NCBI GenBank assembly: GCA_020628895.1 | Contig: JAHDEM010000007.1 | Location: forward strand, 34,767-74,044 | Direction: 5' to 3' | Source: Candidatus Endobugula sp. | GTDB taxonomy: Bacteria; Pseudomonadota; Gammaproteobacteria; Pseudomonadales; Cellvibrionaceae | Length of the DNA stretch: 39,278 nucleotides | Shown: positions 34,361 through 39,278 of the stretch, piece after piece | Numbering within the stretch: position 1 is the stretch's first letter | Layout: the number at the start of each line of letters is the position of its first letter | Notes under the pieces: generated by a model | The model's input: only the letters and a program-made list of their open reading frames with translations | Database searches by the model: none | Told to the model about the DNA's origin: nothing | Position numbers and translations under genes: made by a program

Positions 34361-35173
34361 ATGAATATAGAAGAACTTATCCCCATGATTAGCGATTACA
34401 TCGTGTTATACGGTATTAAGTGCATCGTTGCGATTGTAATTTTTGTTGTTGGTAAATGGTTAGCCAATATAGTTGCTAATTTTTTATCGGCAGGATTAGA
34501 AAAGAAAAACGTCGATACAACGCTAGCGCGCTTTATTAAAAACATTGTTTATTACGTTTTACTGATCATCGTTATTATTTCTGCTTTAGGGCAGTTGGGA
34601 GTGCAAACCGCATCCTTTGTCGCGATTGTCGGTGCGGCGGGTTTGGCTATTGGTTTAGCGCTGCAAGGTTCCTTAGCTAATTTTGCTGCAGGCGTATTAA
34701 TTATTCTATTCCGACCTATTAAAACAGGTGATTTTGTTGAAGTGTCTGGTGTCTCAGGTAGCGTATCTGATATTTCTATTTTTGCGACAACGCTATTAAC
34801 AGGCGATAATAAAACGGTGATTATTGCCAATGCGGATGTAACAGGTGGCAATATTACTAATTTTTCAACACAAGCAACGCGTCGTGTTGATCTTGTTGTT
34901 GGCGTTGCTTACGATGCGGATATTAAGCAAGTTAAAGACGAACTTAAAGCGTTAGCTGATGCAGATGAGCGTATTTTAAAGGACCCGGGTGTGACAATAG
35001 GCGTTGTTGAACTAGGTGATTCATCAGTTAATTTAGTGTTCAGACCATGGGTTAACTCTGCTGATTATTGGGGCGTATATTTTGATTTGAATGAGAAAAT
35101 CAAAAATCGCTTTGAGGAAGTCGGTATCGGCATCCCATATCCAACAATGGATGTGAATGTGGTTAAATCCTAA
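34361..35173 (+). CDS. mscS: Small-conductance mechanosensitive channel MscS
   Basis: This inner-membrane heptameric channel opens on membrane tension after osmotic downshock. The 270-residue chain aligns with E. coli MscS: two N-terminal TM helices, then the pore-lining TM3 with its Gly/Ala pattern (VGAAGLAIGLALQGSLANFAAG). The beta domain has FRPIKTGDFVEVSGVSGSV and the C-terminal domain ends FPYP-like GIPYPTMDVNV. The frame starts at ATG 34355, but ATG 34361 has GAGA at 6 bases, so I use it. It lies after the OmpA-family terminator, so it probably has its own promoter. Both neighbours concern envelope stress. Confidence 0.95.
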   Translation: MNIEELIPMISDYIVLYGIKCIVAIVIFVVGKWLANIVANFLSAGLEKKNVDTTLARFIKNIVYYVLLIIVIISALGQLGVQTASFVAIVGAAGLAIGLALQGSLANFAAGVLIILFRPIKTGDFVEVSGVSGSVSDISIFATTLLTGDNKTVIIANADVTGGNITNFSTQATRRVDLVVGVAYDADIKQVKDELKALADADERILKDPGVTIGVVELGDSSVNLVFRPWVNSADYWGVYFDLNEKIKNRFEEVGIGIPYPTMDVNVVKS

Positions 35174-35308
35174 ACATCAGTTGTTGGTTTTATAACCTCT
35201 TTAAAAATATCTATTGTACTGATAAAGAGAATTCATAGGAATTTCGGCACAGAAAGACTATCATTGCTTCTCTATTATTTAGACAACTTTTTACACAACT
35301 CTGTTCGC

Positions 35309-35346
35309 AAGAGAAATATCATTCGTGGTATTTCTCTTTATTTTTT
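35309..35346 (+). terminator. Terminator-like hairpin just before the peroxiredoxin gene
   Basis: A 10-bp stem (35309-35318 with 35329-35338), 10-base loop, then TATTTTTT. It ends only about 25 bases before the peroxiredoxin start codon, leaving no room for a promoter in between. It may end mscS transcripts and also attenuate the next gene. Confidence 0.7.
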
Positions 35347-35370
35347 ATCCCTTATTATGGAGAAACACAA

Positions 35371-35973
35371 ATGGCCGTTCTTGTTGGTAAACCTGCCCCC
35401 GATTTTACAGCCCCTGCGGTATTAGGTTCCGGAGAAATTAACGAAAGTTTTAATCTTGCCGAAGCAATTAAAGGCAAAAAAGCAGTGGTATTTTTCTACC
35501 CACTTGATTTTACTTTTGTTTGTCCTTCAGAGCTTTTAGCATTCGACCACCGTGTTGCAGAATTTGAAAAACGTGGTGTTGAAGTGATTGGTGTATCTAT
35601 CGATAGTCACTGGACTCACAATGCATGGCGTAACACACCCGTCGATAAAGGTGGTATTGGCGAAGTTAAATACACGCTAGTGGCTGATATGAAACATGAA
35701 ATTTGTCAGGCCTATGACGTTGAGTCCGAGGGCGGTGTTGCATTCCGTGGTTCTTTCCTAATTGATGAAGATGGTCTTGTACGTCACCAAGTAGTAAATG
35801 ACTTACCATTAGGTCGTGATGTAGATGAGATGTTACGTATGGTTGACGCCTTAGCATTTCATCAGGAGCATGGTGAAGTGTGTCCTGCAGGTTGGAAAGA
35901 GGGTGACAAAGGTATGGAAGCTAACCCAGAAGGCGTTGCTTCTTATCTGAGTGACAATGCAGATAACCTATAA
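35371..35973 (+). CDS. Typical 2-Cys peroxiredoxin (AhpC/Prx1 family)
   Basis: The enzyme reduces hydrogen peroxide and organic peroxides in the cytoplasm. The 200 residues have the peroxidatic C51 in FTFVCPSE and the resolving C171 in GEVCPAGW. A GGIG segment (94-97) resembles the GGLG motif, but no YF motif is present in the C-terminal tail, so hyperoxidation sensitivity is probably low. It resembles the Tsa/AhpC-like peroxidase near grxD in Pseudomonas rather than AhpC with AhpF. The Shine-Dalgarno GGAG is 8 bases before the ATG. A bidirectional terminator follows. Confidence 0.93.
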   Translation: MAVLVGKPAPDFTAPAVLGSGEINESFNLAEAIKGKKAVVFFYPLDFTFVCPSELLAFDHRVAEFEKRGVEVIGVSIDSHWTHNAWRNTPVDKGGIGEVKYTLVADMKHEICQAYDVESEGGVAFRGSFLIDEDGLVRHQVVNDLPLGRDVDEMLRMVDALAFHQEHGEVCPAGWKEGDKGMEANPEGVASYLSDNADNL

Positions 35974-36051
35974 CAGGTAGTTAATATACACCCATAGTGT
36001 ATTTAGAAAAATTTGGCGCGTTAGAACCAGTAAAATGATTGATCGCTTGAT

Positions 36052-36107
36052 GCTAGACGTAGGACGCAAAAACCAATAAAAAGCGTCTAGCTTCAGACGT
36101 CCAGCGT
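36052..36107. repeat. REP-like inverted element with TAGACG/CGTCTAGC units
   Basis: GCTAGACG (36052-36059) and CGTCTAGC (36084-36091) form a perfect 8-bp inverted repeat. The variants AGGACGC and GACGTCCAGCG follow each arm, giving near-palindromic copies of the same motif. It lies in the 294-bp gap after the peroxiredoxin gene and looks like a small extragenic palindromic element. Confidence 0.45.
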
Positions 36108-36211
36108 TAAGTTGAGCAACAAACACTCTGTTACTCGTGTTGTTACATGGTAGAACTAATCAGTGATCAGCTCTAAATGCACTAAGGGTTTAATATATAG
36201 TGTTAAGCATA

Positions 36212-36241
36212 AAAAAAGCCGTGGTATACCACGGCTTTTTT
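36212..36241. terminator. Bidirectional terminator between peroxiredoxin gene and fdxA
   Basis: A perfect 30-bp palindrome with a GCCGTGGTA core flanked by A6 and T6 tracts, so it can end transcripts from both convergent genes. It lies 27 bases after the fdxA stop. Confidence 0.93.
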
Positions 36242-36267
36242 GTTTGTCGGTTGAGATGCTGAGTTTT

Positions 36268-36591
36268 TTAGCGCTCTAGATGTTGTAATTTGCCCTCAAC
36301 ACCATCCCACTCTTCTGCATCGGCAGGAGCATCTTTCATTTCTGTAATGTTTGGCCATACTTCAGCGAGTTCAGCGTTAAGCTCTAAGAATTCTTCTTGC
36401 CCTTCAGGTAATTCATCTTCGGAGAAAATGGCGTCAACAGGACATTCTGGTTCACACAGGGCGCAATCAATGCACTCATCCGGGTGAATAACAAGGAAAT
36501 TAGGTCCTTCGTAGAAGCAATCTACAGGACATACTTCAACACAGTCAGTGTGTTTACATTTTATACAATTTTCCCCAACAACAAATGTCAT
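36268..36591 (-). CDS. fdxA: 7Fe-8S ferredoxin FdxA
   Basis: This low-potential electron carrier has one 3Fe-4S and one 4Fe-4S cluster. In 107 residues the cysteines are C9, C12, C17, C21, C25 and C40, C43, C46, C50, exactly one position shifted from Azotobacter ferredoxin I, and each cluster motif ends in CP. The C-terminal 50 residues are acidic (ending [15 protein letters not shown]), typical for this long family. It is encoded directly after mutS on the same strand with a 131-bp gap, the same neighbourhood as in Pseudomonas. Confidence 0.96.
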   Translation of the reverse strand: MTFVVGENCIKCKHTDCVEVCPVDCFYEGPNFLVIHPDECIDCALCEPECPVDAIFSEDELPEGQEEFLELNAELAEVWPNITEMKDAPADAEEWDGVEGKLQHLER

Positions 36592-36722
36592 GGCGATAAA
36601 ACTCCTAATATTTAACTTTAAAAGGCTTTACAGCAGAGGGCGGCATTCTAGCGTTTTTTTGTGAGTTTGTTAAATAGTTATAACGAATAAAATGCCTCTT
36701 AAAAGTAATATCTTCAAAAACG

Positions 36723-39278
36723 TTATTTTTTAACTTCTGCCACTAAGTCAAAAAGCACATCTAACGCCTGACGGGGGGTTAGTGCCTCTGGGTCAATTGC
36801 TTCTATGGTTTCTAATATCGGATGCGGCACAGTGGAAAATAAATCATTCTGCTGAGGTGCTGATGGCACTGAAATCGGTGTAGCAGCCGACAGCTCAACT
36901 GATTGATCAATACTAACAGGGCCCGCAACACTATGTGGATGTTGGCCACTTTCAAGCAGCTCCAATTGTTGTTGTGCTTCATGAATCACTGATTTTGGAA
37001 TGCCTGCTAACTTGGCCACCTGTAAACCATAGCTTTGATTGGCCGCTCCCTCTTCGATGCGATGTAAAAAGACAATATTTTCATTATGCTCAGTGGCTGA
37101 TAAATGCACATTTTGCACACCGGATACCTGCTCGGGCAAACTGGTGATTTCGAAGTAATGTGTAGCAAATAAGCACAGTGCTTGTATATTTTCGGCCAGA
37201 TGATGTGCGCAGGCCCAAGCAAGAGATAAACCATCAAAAGTGCTGGTTCCTCGGCCAATCTCATCCATTAATACCAAACTATTGTGAGTGGCATTTTGCA
37301 ATATATTCGCTGTTTCGGTCATCTCTACCATAAATGTAGAACGTCCCCCGGCTAGGTCATCTGAGGAGCCTATGCGGGTAAAGATTCTGTCTACGATAGT
37401 GATATCAGCACTTTTGGCGGGAACATAACTTCCCATATGAGCTAGTAAAACAATAAGCGCGGTTTGCCGCATATAGGTCGATTTACCGCCCATATTGGGA
37501 CCAGTAATAATGAGCATGCGTCGCTGTTGGTTGAGTGATACATCATTAGGAACAAAGGGAGCTGAGCCTGCCAGCACTTCTTCCACTACCGGATGACGAC
37601 CAGATTCAATGCGGATACTATTGTCATCCACGGTGTTTGCTGGTTTCAGTGTTGGGCAGGCAAAATTCAGTCGGTCAGCTCGTTCGGCTAATGTGGTGAG
37701 TACATCGAGTTCTGCCACTGCATTAGCTGAGGTTTGTAACTCAAATAACTGCTTGTTAAGTATTTCGATCAGCTCTTCATATAAGGCTTTTTCACGACTT
37801 AATGCACGACTCTTGGCCGATAATGCTTTATCTTCAAAGGTTTTTAATTCAGGGGTAATAAAGCGCTCGGCGTTTTTTAAGGTCTGCCGACGAATATATT
37901 CTACCGGTGCTTTATCCGATTGTGCTCGACTGATTTCGATATAATAACCATGAACACGGTTGTAACCCACTTTTAAGGTGGAAATACCGGTACGTTCTTT
38001 CTCTTGGTTCTCTAAATCGATCAGGAATTGCCCTGCGTTACTGCTGATATTACGCAATTCATCAAGTTCACTATCGTAGCCTTCGGCAATAACACCGCCA
38101 TCTCGAATAACTACAGGAGGAGCATCGATAATGGCTCTTTCCAGTAAATCGACCAAATCGGGGAAAGCGCTAATATCTTGGCTAAGCTGCTTTAATAAAG
38201 CGCTATCTTGTTCAGATAATAAAGTGTGTAATTGTTGCTGAACCTCAGGGTATACCGACAGCGATACACATAAGCGCGATAAATCTCTGGGGCGGGCAGA
38301 GCGCAGAGCCACTCGGCCGAGGATGCGTTCTAGATCGCCAATCATTTTTAATGAATCGTGCATGGCTTCGAAGCGATATTGGCTTAGCAAACCGCCAATA
38401 GCCGTTTGGCGTTCGGTTAAGACCTCGTGCTGAGTCAAAGGGCGGTTTATCCAGCGAGATAACTGACGTCCACCCATGGCTGTCGCTGTTGTATTGAGAA
38501 TAGAAAATAGGGTGTTTTCCTCTCCACCAGATAGGTTGACCGACAATTCTAAATTGCGTCTTGTGGATGCATCCATTAGGACCGCATCTTTACGATTTTC
38601 CTGCTGAATTCGGCAGATATGAGGTAGAGACGTGCGCTGTGTTTCCTGTGCGTAGGCCAGTAAGCAACCGGCTGCACCCTTAGCAATAATCAGCTCTTCG
38701 CAGCCAAATGCGATAAGATCTCGGGTGCCGAATTGTTCGCACAGCAAACGTTGTGCGGTTTCATTATCAAACTCCCAAGGCGCTCGGTAACGTAAGCCTT
38801 TACGGGAATCCTCAATAAATGTGCCTTCTAATGTTTGGTTAACTAAGAGCTCAGCGGGGTTTAAGCGTTGTAACTCTGCGGTCACCGCTTCTTGCGAATC
38901 CACTTCTAGCACATAAAATCGTCCACTACCCACATCTAAACTTGCAATACCATAACGCCCTTGGTGCTCATTGAGAGCTACCAATAAGTTGTCATGATGA
39001 GCATTTAAAAGTGCTTCATCAGTCACTGTACCTGGGGTGACTATGCGGACGACTTTACGCTCCACGGGCCCTTTGCTGGTGGCTGGGTCGCCTATTTGTT
39101 CACAGATAGCAACGGATTCACCTGCCTGCACCAGTTTAGCCAAATAGCCATCAGCGGCATGATAGGGAATCCCTGCCATCGGTATGGGTTCACCGCCTGA
39201 TTTACCGCGAGCCGTTAAGGTAATATCCAATAGAGCAGATACTTTTTTAGCATCGTCAAAGAACAATTCGTAAAAATC
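36723..39278 (-). CDS. mutS: DNA mismatch repair protein MutS (N-terminus outside window)
   Basis: MutS recognises mismatches and calls MutL. The frame is open to the window edge; 851 residues are visible. The first four (DFYE) are the mismatch-contact Phe-x-Glu motif (E. coli F36, E38), so about 34 residues are missing. The core domain includes [18 protein letters not shown], and the ATPase has Walker [15 protein letters not shown], the Walker B region with [15 protein letters not shown], and LFATHYFE. Near the C-terminus QQNDLF looks like a beta-clamp binding motif. An internal TTG at 39266 is not a start. fdxA lies downstream. Confidence 0.97.
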   Translation of the reverse strand, partial: DFYELFFDDAKKVSALLDITLTARGKSGGEPIPMAGIPYHAADGYLAKLVQAGESVAICEQIGDPATSKGPVERKVVRIVTPGTVTDEALLNAHHDNLLVALNEHQGRYGIASLDVGSGRFYVLEVDSQEAVTAELQRLNPAELLVNQTLEGTFIEDSRKGLRYRAPWEFDNETAQRLLCEQFGTRDLIAFGCEELIIAKGAAGCLLAYAQETQRTSLPHICRIQQENRKDAVLMDASTRRNLELSVNLSGGEENTLFSILNTTATAMGGRQLSRWINRPLTQHEVLTERQTAIGGLLSQYRFEAMHDSLKMIGDLERILGRVALRSARPRDLSRLCVSLSVYPEVQQQLHTLLSEQDSALLKQLSQDISAFPDLVDLLERAIIDAPPVVIRDGGVIAEGYDSELDELRNISSNAGQFLIDLENQEKERTGISTLKVGYNRVHGYYIEISRAQSDKAPVEYIRRQTLKNAERFITPELKTFEDKALSAKSRALSREKALYEELIEILNKQLFELQTSANAVAELDVLTTLAERADRLNFACPTLKPANTVDDNSIRIESGRHPVVEEVLAGSAPFVPNDVSLNQQRRMLIITGPNMGGKSTYMRQTALIVLLAHMGSYVPAKSADITIVDRIFTRIGSSDDLAGGRSTFMVEMTETANILQNATHNSLVLMDEIGRGTSTFDGLSLAWACAHHLAENIQALCLFATHYFEITSLPEQVSGVQNVHLSATEHNENIVFLHRIEEGAANQSYGLQVAKLAGIPKSVIHEAQQQLELLESGQHPHSVAGPVSIDQSVELSAATPISVPSAPQQNDLFSTVPHPILETIEAIDPEALTPRQALDVLFDLVAEVKK

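Noticed and set aside
39007-39278. mutS taken as complete from the TTG at 39266
   Set aside because: The frame continues to the window edge with DFYE, the conserved mismatch-binding motif, so the gene is truncated by the window.

Overview
The window looks like chromosome from a marine-type gammaproteobacterium near the Pseudomonadales/Cellvibrionales. The DNA is AT-rich. The evidence is a set of housekeeping genes with gammaproteobacterial neighbours: era-recO, mutS next to fdxA, grxD near argF and a peroxiredoxin, a class Ia nrdAB whose NrdA has two ATP-cones like the Pseudomonas enzyme, and SthA, GlpE and YafV-type proteins. I see no phage, insertion sequence, CRISPR array, tRNA or rRNA. 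Both ends cut genes: era lacks its 5' part and mutS lacks about 34 N-terminal residues.

Layout. Positions 1-1311: end of era, then recO. 1348-3617: leftward HDOD-sthA pair with overlapping stop and start. 3899-8565: a cyclic-nucleotide-domain protein, GlpE rhodanese, a secreted unknown, a lysine/alanine-rich histone-like protein with 66-bp internal repeats, a conserved hypothetical, and dinB behind a clear LexA box. 8626-15669: a large chemoreceptor, glycine decarboxylase gcvP, a Nudix hydrolase and a GGEEF diguanylate cyclase.

15887-23652 is the most interesting part. A leftward sigma(ECF)-ChrR pair stands back to back with a rightward seven-gene operon: SnoaL-like protein, short-chain dehydrogenase, FAD amine oxidase, DUF1365 protein, Cfa-like methyltransferase, DUF2878 membrane protein and an unrecognised periplasmic protein, closed by a strong hairpin. 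ChrR keeps every zinc ligand at the spacing of the Rhodobacter protein, which controls the singlet-oxygen response. The shared intergenic region holds two similar ECF-type promoters facing opposite ways. I infer an oxidant-triggered system that modifies acyl chains already in membrane lipids. The Cfa-like enzyme lacks two residues of the cyclopropane synthase bicarbonate site, so its product may not be a cyclopropane.

24035-29450: a small coiled-coil protein, then nrdAB with a long upstream region carrying two DnaA boxes next to a sigma70-like promoter. 29451-33012: argD-argF leftward, and grxD plus an omega-amidase rightward. Between them sits an orphan terminator-like hairpin. 33191-39278: OmpA-family porin, MscS channel, 2-Cys peroxiredoxin (with a terminator just before its start codon), 7Fe-8S ferredoxin fdxA and mutS.
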